Source: Methanobacterium sp.
GTDB taxonomy: Archaea; Methanobacteriota; Methanobacteria; Methanobacteriales; Methanobacteriaceae
DNA: 40,331 bases
Direction of reading: 5' to 3'
Assembly (NCBI GenBank): GCA_003158115.1
Contig: PMGM01000084.1
Location: forward strand, 1 to 40,331
Shown here: in pieces, positions 30,193-39,241 of the stretch
Numbering within the stretch: position 1 is the stretch's first letter
How the letters are laid out: each line of letters opens with the position of its first letter
Made by a program: the position numbers and the translations under genes
Notes under the pieces: generated by a model
Told to the model about the DNA's origin: nothing
The model's input: only the letters and a program-made list of their open reading frames with translations
The model's database searches: none

Positions 30193-31446
30193 TTGGCATT
30201 GAACGTTTTATGGTATTACGCTATTGCATTTATTATTATATGGGTTGTTGCCCTTCTATTTAAAGATAGATTGAAAATTGACATTGAAGGGCCCATAATT
30301 ATGAGAAGAACCAAAAGATTACGGGACTTTATAGATTCTGTAGCTATGAAAAGTCCTAGATCTTGGAGACTCATCATGAATATAGGTATACTTGTATCGT
30401 TCTTCTTCATGATACTTGTCGTGTATCTCATATTATCTACACTTTCATCAACATTTACAAACCCACAATTGTCCCTAGTATTACCTGGAGTAGATATTCC
30501 AGGTTCGCCCGTACTTATACCATTAGGCTATGGTATAATAGGATTAATGACAGTTTTAGTTGTACACGAATTTGGTCATGGTATAATCGCTAGGATTGAA
30601 GGAGTTAAAATAGATTCAATAGGTGTTTTATTATTAGCCGTACTTCCTGGTGCCTTTGTTGAACCAAACGAAGAAGACGTCCAAAATTCTGAAAGAATTC
30701 AAAAATTAAGAATTTACGCTGCAGGATCTATTTTCAATTTGATATTAGCAGCCATATCCTTCGTAATAGTCATGTTTATCACTTTGATGATAATAGGCAG
30801 CATATTTATTGGTGTTCCAGGTTTTGTTATACCTGGAACTCATTTAGAAACACCTACTCTTGGACAAAATATCACGGGCCCAATATTTCCAACATTCCAT
30901 AACGGTGGTGTCCAGATATATAGCGTAGTTCCAGGTAGTCCTGCATATGGAAAACTACCCCAAGGAACAATTGTTCAGAGTATTAATGGAGTAGATACTA
31001 CAACACTTTCCAATGCAGAGGTAGTTTTTAGTCAACTCAAAATAGGGGAAAATATAACCCTACAAACAACTTCTGGAAATTATACAATTAAGACAATAGC
31101 CAATCCAGACAACTCATCTAAAGGTTATATTGGTATAAGGGCCATGCAACAAGAATTCGTTAACAACAATGTTGCAAAAACTGTTGGTACCCAAATTCCA
31201 TGGTTTATTTATTCACTTCAGCAGTTATTTTTCTGGATTTTCCTCTTGAACTTCTCAGTCGGAATATTCAACCTTCTTCCAGCGAAACCATTAGACGGTG
31301 GGTTATTATTAGAAGAACTCCTTGGTTATAAATTATCTGAAAGCGTTGTACGTAAAATAGTGACCCCATTATCCTATTTCTTGATTCTGTTAATAGCATT
31401 TGTAATAATCTACAGTTTAGCAAGGGGGATACAACTGTCTTTATAA
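30193..31446 (+). CDS. Site-2 protease (M50 family) with PDZ domain
   Basis: This 417-residue intramembrane zinc metalloprotease has the HExxH motif as HEFGH (residues 125-129) and the third zinc ligand Asp368 in AKPLDGG. A PDZ-like domain near 230-310 (VQIYSVVPGSPAYGKLPQG, then IQSINGVDT-type sequence) separates the two halves. I see about six hydrophobic segments. The start is a TTG preceded by AAGGTGAT at proper spacing. Family members cleave membrane-bound regulators or small membrane proteins. No candidate substrate or anti-sigma-like partner is next to it. Confidence 0.92.
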   Translation: MALNVLWYYAIAFIIIWVVALLFKDRLKIDIEGPIIMRRTKRLRDFIDSVAMKSPRSWRLIMNIGILVSFFFMILVVYLILSTLSSTFTNPQLSLVLPGVDIPGSPVLIPLGYGIIGLMTVLVVHEFGHGIIARIEGVKIDSIGVLLLAVLPGAFVEPNEEDVQNSERIQKLRIYAAGSIFNLILAAISFVIVMFITLMIIGSIFIGVPGFVIPGTHLETPTLGQNITGPIFPTFHNGGVQIYSVVPGSPAYGKLPQGTIVQSINGVDTTTLSNAEVVFSQLKIGENITLQTTSGNYTIKTIANPDNSSKGYIGIRAMQQEFVNNNVAKTVGTQIPWFIYSLQQLFFWIFLLNFSVGIFNLLPAKPLDGGLLLEELLGYKLSESVVRKIVTPLSYFLILLIAFVIIYSLARGIQLSL

Positions 31447-31537
31447 CATTATTTTTTAAATTTTTAGAATTTTTTTAGAAATTTAGAATTAAATGTTTTA
31501 AAATGACAAAAAATAGTTTGAAAATGGTGTAAACAAT

Positions 31538-32899
31538 ATGAAAGTTGTTATAATCGGAAGCGGTGCAGGTGGTTTAACCGTTGCTTCAAATATAAGAAAA
31601 TATTCTGATAAAACTGAAATAACAGTCATAACACGTGAAAACCAGGTTGCATACTCCCAATGTGCTATTCCATATGTTATAGGCGGAGAAATAGAATCTT
31701 TCGATGAAATCGTCATGCACACACCAGAATACTATGGCGAACAAGGTATCAACATTATAACTGATTCTGAAGTCTTTGAAGTGGTATCTTCAGGAAAATT
31801 TGTGAAATATCGTTCAAATAACCCCCAAAATATGAATGAAAAGGAATCTGGAGATATTCTATATTATGATTATTTGGTTATTGCAACCGGTGGATCACCA
31901 TTCATACCACCCGTTGAAGGAACAGGTTTAAAGGGAGTTTTCAAGGTCAGAACCATTGAAGATGGGGCAAAAATTAAGAAATGGGCTGAACATAGTGAGA
32001 AAGCAGTTGTAGTGGGTGCTGGTGCTATTGGTCTAGAAATTGGTTATGGACTTAAACAGCTTGGAATTGATGTTAGTGTTACTGAAATGTTACCTCAGAT
32101 ACTCCCAAGGTCTTTAGATCCAGATATGGCACTTAAAGTACAGGATTACCTAGAAAGTTTAGGTGTGAATATTGTTCTTGAAAAAGCTTTAAATAAAATT
32201 ATAGGATCAAAACAGGCTGAAGAGGTTATTGTTGGAGATAAACACATTGATTCAGATCTTGTAATTTTATCTACCGGCATAAGACCCTCTGTTGAACTTG
32301 CAAAACAAGCAGGGTGCATCATTGGTAACATGGGAGTCACTGTCAATGAGAGAATGGAAACATCAATTCCTTGCATTTATTCTGTTGGTGATTGTGTTGA
32401 AGTTTATGATGGAATAACTGGAGAAAAAACTGTATCTCCCTTTGGAACAACTGCAGTACGCCAAGGAAAAGTAGCTGCTAAAAATATTATTGGAAGAGAT
32501 GCTGTTTTTCGTCCAGTTTTAAACTCGGTTGTTTCCGTGATAGGAGAGCTAGAAATAGGTGCTGTTGGTTTAACAGAACCCTCTGCTAGATTAAACAATA
32601 TAGATGTGATTATAGGAAGGAGTAAAGCATTAACTAAGGCAAGATATTATCCCGGTTGTAAACCAATTGATATCAAGATATTATGCAGTCTAGAAGGCAA
32701 AATTTTAGGTTGTCAAATAATAGCAAAGGAAACTGTTGCAGAAAGAGTTGATACAATGGCCTTGGCAATTGCCAAAGGAGTTAAATGTGCTGAGCTTACA
32801 GAGATGGAATTTTCATATGCTCCACCTGTTTCAATGGTTGTTGATCCCATAGTACTGGCTGCTGAAAATGTTATTGAGAAAATTAATGCCCGGAAATGA
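31538..32899 (+). CDS. CoA-disulfide reductase / NADH oxidase-type flavoprotein
   Basis: This 453-residue FAD- and NAD(P)H-binding oxidoreductase belongs to the group with one redox cysteine. The FAD site GSGAGG is at residues 7-12, the redox cysteine Cys42 is in YSQCAIPYVIGG, and the NAD site VGAGAIGLEIGYGLKQLG is near 155-172. A second FAD stretch, TSIPCIYSVGDCVE, lies near 280-293. The C-terminal dimerisation domain carries FSYAPPVSMVVDP, with the tyrosine typical of CoA-disulfide reductases. Members reduce CoA or other disulfides, peroxide or oxygen. The gene converges with the rubrerythrin/flavodiiron pair, so oxygen or thiol defence is plausible but not proven. Confidence 0.88.
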   Translation: MKVVIIGSGAGGLTVASNIRKYSDKTEITVITRENQVAYSQCAIPYVIGGEIESFDEIVMHTPEYYGEQGINIITDSEVFEVVSSGKFVKYRSNNPQNMNEKESGDILYYDYLVIATGGSPFIPPVEGTGLKGVFKVRTIEDGAKIKKWAEHSEKAVVVGAGAIGLEIGYGLKQLGIDVSVTEMLPQILPRSLDPDMALKVQDYLESLGVNIVLEKALNKIIGSKQAEEVIVGDKHIDSDLVILSTGIRPSVELAKQAGCIIGNMGVTVNERMETSIPCIYSVGDCVEVYDGITGEKTVSPFGTTAVRQGKVAAKNIIGRDAVFRPVLNSVVSVIGELEIGAVGLTEPSARLNNIDVIIGRSKALTKARYYPGCKPIDIKILCSLEGKILGCQIIAKETVAERVDTMALAIAKGVKCAELTEMEFSYAPPVSMVVDPIVLAAENVIEKINARK

Positions 32900-33050
32900 T
32901 ATTTTCTTTATTTTATATATTTTAAAAGGAATAGATGATATATAACAACCATATGGATAATTGACTCTAAAAAAAATTTCATAATACAATTTTTTAATTT
33001 AATTAATTATATTTTTTTTTGTGGTATACTTAAGGAAAAATAGAAAGATT

Positions 33051-33467
33051 TTAGAAATATCTTTCTAGTAATCCTTTCAACATACGTGCATGTCTTGCTT
33101 CATCCTTAGAACTTTCATCGAAGAAGTTATGGGCAGGATATATATTTTCAAGCTTAGCTAATTTAGAAGATGCCTTTTTCTCGTTGTTAGCCATTGTTTC
33201 CCCTTCAAGCATCGTTTCAAGATTTTCTTTAAGTGATGAAGATATAACACCATTCATCTCGGCAAATACTGCAGCATGACCGGCTTCTTCAAATGCAATA
33301 GTCTTTAAAACTTCTCCCACTTCAGGAAGTCCTTCTCTTTGAGCCAACCGTGCCATAGCTAGGTACATTCCCACTTCAGCACATTCTCCCTCAAAGTTCG
33401 CTTTTACATCCTTTTCTAGTTCAGTACCTTTACATACGCCTATTTTGTGTTCGTTTATTAATTCCAT
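33051..33467 (-). CDS. Rubrerythrin-like diiron protein without rubredoxin domain
   Basis: This small four-helix diiron protein (138 residues from the second ATG, which stands seven bases after GGAGG; the first ATG at 33470 is also possible) carries two E...EExxH-type half sites. Numbered from the upstream ATG, these include Glu27 and Glu29 in NFEGECAE, Glu61, Glu62 and His65 in EEAGHA, and Glu124 with His127 in KDEARHARM. No C-terminal CxxC rubredoxin module is present, so it needs another electron donor. Rubrerythrins reduce hydrogen peroxide. It follows the flavodiiron protein gene by 56 bases and is likely in the same MsvR-controlled transcript. Confidence 0.9.
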   Translation of the reverse strand: MELINEHKIGVCKGTELEKDVKANFEGECAEVGMYLAMARLAQREGLPEVGEVLKTIAFEEAGHAAVFAEMNGVISSSLKENLETMLEGETMANNEKKASSKLAKLENIYPAHNFFDESSKDEARHARMLKGLLERYF

Positions 33468-33523
33468 CATTATCCCTCCAAATATCCACTTTTATCAAAA
33501 AAATTAAATAGAGATGTTTTTAA

Positions 33524-34735
33524 TCACCCTTTAACGAGTTTTCTTCCCATCTCATAACATCGTTCAAGTTCATCAGCTGTTGGTACGTAATAGATTTCAT
33601 ATTCATCTTTAACATCAAATCCACATTTTTCAAGGTCTTCTCTTAATATATGTGGTGCTCCGCCCTTTCCTCCCATGGAACCAAAGGTTATTGCAGTTCT
33701 TTTTATACCGGTTCTGTTAAACTTCAGACCCCTGAGGTAATAAATTATATCCCCAACACTTGGGAAAGGTTCATCGTATATGGTCGGAATTCCAAATGCA
33801 ACTGCTTTACTGTCCAATATATCCTTTACAATTTCACTCCTCTCATCTTCATGAAGATAATAAACTTTGACATTTGCACCTTCACTAATAGCACCTTCTG
33901 CGACTGCATGGGCCATTTTTTGTGTTGAACCGTGCATTGTATCGTAGACGATTGTTACCTTCTCTTCACATTGTCCAGTTGCCCAAGCACTGTAAGCACC
34001 TATAACCTTCATTGGATCTGTCCATATCTGTCCGTGTGATGGAGCTATTATTTTTATCTTGTCTAAAAGTCCAAGTTCGGTTACTTCTTCAAATTTCTTA
34101 AGGACAAGTTTTGAGAGAGGGGTTATTAAATTGGCATAGAATTTTTTGGTTGCATCCATAAGTACATATTCAGGAATTTCATGGTCGTATCTCTGTGGGA
34201 AACAAATATGTTGACCGAATGCATCGTTTGAGAATAGAATTCCATCTTCAACTAACAATGTGAACATACTGTCAGGCCAGTGGAGTAATGGTGCTTCTAA
34301 AAATGCTAATGTTGCCCCATCAAGATCGAGAGCATCTCCTGTTTTCACTACTATAAATTCAGCTTCTTCGAGTGAAGGATAATGATTTTTTAACCCTTCA
34401 ACTGCCACTTCTGTACAATATATTGGTGCTTCAGGGAATTTGCGATGTATTTCGGGTAGTGCTCCACTGTGATCCTTTTCAATATGGTTCTGGATAATCA
34501 CATCTACTTTCATTTCTCTTCCTTCTTTCTTGAAGGCGTCTTCAATCCTACCCCACATTTGATCAGATTTTCCATGGTAGGTGTTATCAATTAATGCAAC
34601 TTTATCCTTACCAAATACGAGATAAGCATTGTATGTAGTTCCATCCAATGTATAACCGTGATAAGTCCTTATATCCCAGTCTAAAACTCCTACCCAGTAA
34701 ACTCCTTCCTTCATTTTCATTGCTTCTGCTTTCAT
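33524..34735 (-). CDS. fprA: Flavodiiron protein, F420H2 oxidase
   Basis: This enzyme reduces oxygen to water with coenzyme F420H2 in methanogens. From the ATG at 34735, six bases after AGGAGG, the protein has 403 residues. The metallo-beta-lactamase domain keeps the full diiron set: His84, Glu86 and Asp88 in NHIEKDH, His152 in LLHWPDSM, Asp171 in FSNDAFG, and His234 in SHGQIW. A C-terminal flavodoxin domain begins near residue 258 ([16 protein letters not shown]). An in-frame start 21 bases upstream overlaps the ribosome binding site region. It is divergent from msvR and shares with it a region of palindromic operators. Confidence 0.95.
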   Translation of the reverse strand: MKAEAMKMKEGVYWVGVLDWDIRTYHGYTLDGTTYNAYLVFGKDKVALIDNTYHGKSDQMWGRIEDAFKKEGREMKVDVIIQNHIEKDHSGALPEIHRKFPEAPIYCTEVAVEGLKNHYPSLEEAEFIVVKTGDALDLDGATLAFLEAPLLHWPDSMFTLLVEDGILFSNDAFGQHICFPQRYDHEIPEYVLMDATKKFYANLITPLSKLVLKKFEEVTELGLLDKIKIIAPSHGQIWTDPMKVIGAYSAWATGQCEEKVTIVYDTMHGSTQKMAHAVAEGAISEGANVKVYYLHEDERSEIVKDILDSKAVAFGIPTIYDEPFPSVGDIIYYLRGLKFNRTGIKRTAITFGSMGGKGGAPHILREDLEKCGFDVKDEYEIYYVPTADELERCYEMGRKLVKG

Positions 34736-34776
34736 GTTAACCCTCCTATTTTTCATATGACAATTTCCACATATCT

Positions 34777-34860
34777 GGTTCGTACCAATACGAACCGTAT
34801 GTTGTATGGTGTTATACGAACAGGTCCTATATAAATGTTACGTTCGTACCAATACGAACC
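34777..34860. promoter_or_regulatory. MsvR operator array between fprA and msvR
   Basis: Two near-identical palindromes, each with TTCGTA-CCAA-TACGAA, lie at 34779-34794 and 34843-34858; 19 bases (GTTCGTACCAATACGAACC) are identical in the two. Their centres are 64 bases apart, about six helical turns. A third half site, TACGAAC, is at 34815-34821. A leftward TATA box (TTTATATAGG, about 34826-34836) serves fprA, and a rightward one (TTATATATTTG, 34861-34871) directly abuts the second palindrome and serves msvR. MsvR proteins are known to bind their own and the divergent flavoprotein promoter. Confidence 0.85.
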
Positions 34861-34903
34861 ATTATATATTTGTTTTAACAACTCTAACTTGGATGTTTGA
34901 TTT

Positions 34904-35668
34904 ATGAACAATGAAAAAACCCAAAAAAATAAAACTAATAACCAGATAAAAATATTTGGAACACAAACTGGTGTTAATATCATTGATAGCCCTGTAAAAA
35001 CTCAGATATTATCGATTCTTGAAGAGAAAGAGAGGAATGGGGCAGAAATTGTAGCAATAACAGGAAAATCCAAAGCTACAATATCAGCCCATTTGCATGA
35101 CCTTGTTGATAGTGGAATAATAGAATCAAGACCAAATCCCTTAGATGGTAGAAGTAAACTATTCTTCATTAAATCAAGTTACATTGGTGGATTGTCCCGT
35201 GAAAATGAGTTTAAGAAGGAAATGGATAATTATATCAGTGAAAATGTGATTAAATCAAATGATCCGTTCGAATTCTTTAGGTTCATCTTCAGAACCATAA
35301 GAGTAGCGCTGATGGAAGAAGGGTTTAATATCGATCCAATATTACATAATGCAGGGTTTAAAGTGGGTTCAACATTCTATGAAAAATTAAAAGATCCTGA
35401 AACAGAGGTCATGGTCAATAAAATCGCAGAATTTTGGCAAAAAAATAAGCTCGGCCGTTTAAAAATTGAAAAACTCGAGCCACTTACTATTAGGGCATAT
35501 GACTGCTTTGAATGTGAAGATCTGCCAAAGATAGGTAGATCAGCCTGTGCATTCGACTCAGGTATACTTGAAGCCCTTTTCTCAGAACATTTGTCTAAAG
35601 ATGTTAATGTAGAAGAAGTTAAATGCTTTGCAAAAGGTGATGACTACTGTTGTTTCATTATTAAATAA
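34904..35668 (+). CDS. msvR: Redox-sensing transcriptional regulator MsvR (HTH + V4R domain)
   Basis: MsvR is a methanogen-specific regulator that senses redox state through cysteines and controls itself and the divergent oxygen-defence genes. The 254-residue protein has an N-terminal winged helix (ILSILEEKERNGAEIVAITG, then KSKATISAHLHDLVDSGII) and a C-terminal V4R domain from about residue 110. The V4R part has a cysteine cluster: CFEC, the RSACAF cysteine, VKCFAKG and DYCCF. The promoter TATA box at 34861-34871 predicts a leader of only about 15 bases, and no ribosome binding site is visible. Its gene converges with cbiL. Confidence 0.92.
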   Translation: MNNEKTQKNKTNNQIKIFGTQTGVNIIDSPVKTQILSILEEKERNGAEIVAITGKSKATISAHLHDLVDSGIIESRPNPLDGRSKLFFIKSSYIGGLSRENEFKKEMDNYISENVIKSNDPFEFFRFIFRTIRVALMEEGFNIDPILHNAGFKVGSTFYEKLKDPETEVMVNKIAEFWQKNKLGRLKIEKLEPLTIRAYDCFECEDLPKIGRSACAFDSGILEALFSEHLSKDVNVEEVKCFAKGDDYCCFIIK

Positions 35669-35702
35669 AACTTGAAACCTATAACAGAATAATAAATTAT
35701 AT

Positions 35703-36407
35703 TTATTTAGTTATTTTATCGAATTTTATAATGGTGGTAGATAAATATTTTTTATCTTTAGAAAACCCTTCAAATACATTTTCATCATTCATACTACAAT
35801 TTTGAACCGAAATAATTGATTTATCACGTTTATCTTTACTAACAATTTCTTCAAGGATTTCAGAATGTCTTGAAGTTTTCATAATAATAAATGTATCACC
35901 ATATTCCAAAATACTAGCTAACCTATCATCAACCTTTGGAACAATAACAACAATTTCGTCTTTCTCGGCTAAAGAAATTCCTGCAGCCGCTGCACAGCCA
36001 GTAAAAGAAGTTATACCCGGAATTATTTCAATTTCAAAGTCCAACTCCTTCAATCTTTTGGCAACATATGAAAATGTACTATAAACTGTTGGATCACCTA
36101 ATGTTATGAAACCTACATCCTTACTTTGAACCAATTTCTTTGCAATTATCTCAGCAGCCTGATTCCAGTAGGTATTGAGGGCTAATTTATCCTCTATCAT
36201 CGGGAAAAGAGGATCTAAAATTTCATAATCATCATCTCTATCATCTAAAATTGGTTGCACTATAGATAGAGCTAAACTGCGTTTAGATTCTGCAGATCTG
36301 GGCGAACAGATTACATCAATTTTTGTAAGAAGTTTAGCTGCTTTAACTGTTAAAAGTTCTGTGTCGCCAGGGCCAACACCAATTCCAAAAAATTTTCCTC
36401 GTTTCAT
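35703..36407 (-). CDS. cbiL: Cobalt-precorrin-2 C20-methyltransferase
   Basis: This SAM-dependent enzyme methylates C20 of (cobalt-)factor II in anaerobic cobalamin synthesis, which methanogens need for methyltransferase corrinoids. From the ATG at 36407 the protein has 234 residues. Family motifs are FFGIGVGPGDTELLTVKA at the N-terminus, FITLGDPTVYSTF near 100, and EIIPGITSFTGCAAAAGI near 127. GGGTG lies nine bases before this ATG, and the GTG four codons earlier is part of that site. The gene is alone, without other cobalamin genes nearby. Confidence 0.92.
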   Translation of the reverse strand: MKRGKFFGIGVGPGDTELLTVKAAKLLTKIDVICSPRSAESKRSLALSIVQPILDDRDDDYEILDPLFPMIEDKLALNTYWNQAAEIIAKKLVQSKDVGFITLGDPTVYSTFSYVAKRLKELDFEIEIIPGITSFTGCAAAAGISLAEKDEIVVIVPKVDDRLASILEYGDTFIIMKTSRHSEILEEIVSKDKRDKSIISVQNCSMNDENVFEGFSKDKKYLSTTIIKFDKITK

Positions 36408-36629
36408 GCTAAAAAACACCCGTTATAATTGTTTTAATTGGATTGTTAATTTAAGATCAATAATTATAATTTTTAATAAGTTTAAAATTTAATCTGTGAG
36501 AATATTCCTTTACAAATCTATTTGAACTTTGGATGAGACCTTTTTTAAAGGTATCTTTTTATTATTTATTTTTGTAAATAGAATATGAAGGTTTCATTTT
36601 TATACCACCATCAATAAATATAAGTCTCT

Positions 36630-38369
36630 ATGGAAAGCGGTTTCTTTTGTGAAAAGTGTGGAATGATAAAAGCACGTTGCGTTTGCAATAAAATTGGTAA
36701 TAAAGGATATATCAGTACCAGAATATCTAAACCAAATGTTTCTGAATTTAAAAAAAGGTATCCAGATGTGGATGAAGAGATTATTGAAAATTTCCCATTT
36801 TCGGAACCTCGTAATGGTCAATTTGAGATTATTACCAGAATAAAAGATGCAATAGATAATGGTTATCGTTACATTATACTAGAGGCAGGAACTGGAACGG
36901 GAAAATCTGCTATTGGAACTACATTGGCAAATATTTATCAACCAGCTTATATATTGACAATGACTAAACAATTACAGGCACAATATGCTGTAGAATTTGA
37001 ATATCCTATGGTTAAAGGCCGTGGAAACTTCACATGCAGGGATTCTGACTTCGATGACCGATGCGATTCCGGAACATGCCAAACAGTTCCAAGTTCTCAA
37101 AATTTTGTATGTGATTTTGGAATTACCAAATCTCCCTCTGTAGAGGGAATGTTCGCTTTCAACGATGCACATGGTACTCCAATATATTTTAGATCAAATG
37201 AAAGATGCAATTATTGGAATCAAAAATCTAGAGCTGTTGAAAGTGATATTACACTTATGAATTATGATTATGCACTTTTAGAACTTGCTTATGTGCAACA
37301 TTTCGGCAAAAGGAACCTCATGATACTTGATGAGGCCCACAACATAGAAGATAAGTTGATGCGCAGAATGGAAGTTCATTTGTCCAACAAAATGCTTGAA
37401 AAAGATGTGAAAAAGAGCATACCTCGAAGTATGATGTCTTATTCTGATCCCAAGGAATGGACAATTTTCATACAGTCCCTCTACCAAGATTACAAAGACA
37501 TAAGTCTTACAAAAATGCCAAAAAACAAGGCAGATAGGATAAATAGAACAAAACTACGATTAAGTGAACTCTTGGCCAACATGGAGGAAAATCCTAAAAA
37601 TTGGGTTGTCGATGGGGCTGATGGAGGAATTACATTCAAACCACTTAATATAGACGTTTATGCCAAAGATAGACTCTTTAAATATGCTGATGTTTGTCTT
37701 TTCATGAGTGCCACAATTTTAGATCAAGAACTTTTCTGTAAATGGTTAGGAATAAACCCTGAAGAAGTATATTATTTAAGTATTAAAAGTGCTTTCCCAG
37801 CATCAGAACGTCCGGTCCATCTTAAAACTGTTGGGCCCATGTCACAGCGTGCAATTAAACGTACAGCTCCTAAAACTATCCCTATACTTGAAAAAATAAT
37901 AGAACATCACAAATATGAGAAGGGATTGATTCATACCCACAATTACAAATGTCAACAGTATATTATGAAACATATTAAAGATAAAAGACTCATGGATCAT
38001 AAAAGTACAGACAGAGAATATAAGCTACGCCTTTTTGAGAAAAGTAAAGAGCCTTTAGTGTTAGTGAGTCCTTCAATGAGCGAAGGTGTTGACCTTCCAT
38101 ATGAGAAGTGCCAGTTTCAAGTTATTTACAAAATACCATTCCCATACCTTGGAGATCAACAGATAAAAAATAGGAAAGCACAAGACCCTAAATGGTATGC
38201 TTATAAAACTGTGATGACTCTTGTACAAGCATATGGAAGAGGAATGCGCGCAGAAGATGACTACTGTGAAACCTACATTCTAGACAGTAACATAAGAATG
38301 TTAATGACAGGACGAATGTACAGGGATTTAATACCCCCATTCTTTAAGGAAGCTATTGTAAGAGATTAA
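36630..38369 (+). CDS. XPD/DinG-type superfamily 2 DNA helicase with N-terminal zinc ribbon
   Basis: This 579-residue helicase has Walker [11 protein letters not shown] (Gly-Lys near 91-92), the DEAH box at 234-237, motif V-like [11 protein letters not shown] and motif [14 protein letters not shown]. Between Walker A and the DEAH box are Cys136, Cys145, Cys150, Cys161 and Cys193, fitting the [4Fe-4S] domain of XPD-family helicases. An extra N-terminal zinc ribbon is made of Cys7, Cys10, Cys17 and Cys19. Roles in repair are expected from the family. A TATA-like TTTTTATACC at 36597-36606 stands about 30 bases before the ATG and no ribosome binding site is present, so the mRNA may be leaderless. 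Confidence 0.9.
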   Translation: MESGFFCEKCGMIKARCVCNKIGNKGYISTRISKPNVSEFKKRYPDVDEEIIENFPFSEPRNGQFEIITRIKDAIDNGYRYIILEAGTGTGKSAIGTTLANIYQPAYILTMTKQLQAQYAVEFEYPMVKGRGNFTCRDSDFDDRCDSGTCQTVPSSQNFVCDFGITKSPSVEGMFAFNDAHGTPIYFRSNERCNYWNQKSRAVESDITLMNYDYALLELAYVQHFGKRNLMILDEAHNIEDKLMRRMEVHLSNKMLEKDVKKSIPRSMMSYSDPKEWTIFIQSLYQDYKDISLTKMPKNKADRINRTKLRLSELLANMEENPKNWVVDGADGGITFKPLNIDVYAKDRLFKYADVCLFMSATILDQELFCKWLGINPEEVYYLSIKSAFPASERPVHLKTVGPMSQRAIKRTAPKTIPILEKIIEHHKYEKGLIHTHNYKCQQYIMKHIKDKRLMDHKSTDREYKLRLFEKSKEPLVLVSPSMSEGVDLPYEKCQFQVIYKIPFPYLGDQQIKNRKAQDPKWYAYKTVMTLVQAYGRGMRAEDDYCETYILDSNIRMLMTGRMYRDLIPPFFKEAIVRD

Positions 38370-38465
38370 TTTCTTTTAAAAAAAACATTATTCCTTTAAA
38401 TATTTAGCGCCCCAAAATTTAGAAAATTTGATATTGTTTTAGAAGGGGAATGGAGTAAAAAAAAG

Positions 38466-39191
38466 TTAATCTTCTTTTTTATCCCATTTAAGTCTCCATT
38501 CTACCAATTTTTCTTTTGAAATCCAATGACTACCATCACAAAATGGTTTATTTTCAGATTTACCACATTGACATAGAGTTACACGATTACGAACTTCGTA
38601 AAGATCTCCATCAAATGATTCTATTGGTATTCCTCCCCTTACCCATATAGGACCCTCACATTTCTTCTGAGGATCGTGTACCATTACAATGGAAGGTTCA
38701 AACTCTGGTTCTAATGGCTTACCCGTTTCTTTATCCCACACAACTAACCTGCCAGATGGACAATTTTTTCCCTGTTCAATGGCCAGTTCTCTAGCTTTAA
38801 AATCATCCGATTTTACTATTAAATCCCTTATACCACCAGCACGTTGACAGAATCGTGAATGATCACATAATGGCCATACATCTGTTAATGTCAGAACCGG
38901 TCCTTCAGTTTCAACAGCTCTATCCATATAAGGTTCCTTACTTGCTGTTTCAGTCCCATCAAATTCAATTTTTAAATGTGTACCATCACAAAATGGTTTA
39001 TTTTTAGATTTTCCACACCTACAAAGTGAATAATTATCCTTTAAAGGATATTTGACTTCCATACTCCATTGGTAAGAATTACCTTCGTCATCTGTACCTA
39101 TTCCCTGTTTAATAAGTGGTACTCCTCCTGAAACTATGTAAGGCCCATCTTTCATTATTCTTATTTTAGGTTTGTTCTTATCTGATGTCAT
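38466..39191 (-). CDS. CDGSH iron-sulfur protein with two CDGSH domains and a middle cysteine domain
   Basis: This 241-residue protein has two CDGSH [2Fe-2S] modules. The first uses Cys57, Cys59, Cys68 and His72 (CRCGKSKNKPFCDGTH). The second uses Cys207, Cys209, Cys218 and His222 (CQCGKSENKPFCDGSH). Between them lies a region with Cys109, Cys115, Cys144 and Cys178, as in the divergent 4Fe-4S mono-cluster (DUF1271) domain often fused to CDGSH units. Such proteins may store or pass electrons or clusters. The gene follows the DODA-type gene by 50 bases on the same strand and is probably cotranscribed. GGGA precedes the ATG. Confidence 0.9.
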   Translation of the reverse strand: MTSDKNKPKIRIMKDGPYIVSGGVPLIKQGIGTDDEGNSYQWSMEVKYPLKDNYSLCRCGKSKNKPFCDGTHLKIEFDGTETASKEPYMDRAVETEGPVLTLTDVWPLCDHSRFCQRAGGIRDLIVKSDDFKARELAIEQGKNCPSGRLVVWDKETGKPLEPEFEPSIVMVHDPQKKCEGPIWVRGGIPIESFDGDLYEVRNRVTLCQCGKSENKPFCDGSHWISKEKLVEWRLKWDKKED

Positions 39192-39241
39192 TTTTATAGT
39201 CCCTTTAAATTTTTATGACTTCTTTATTTAATAATAAAATA

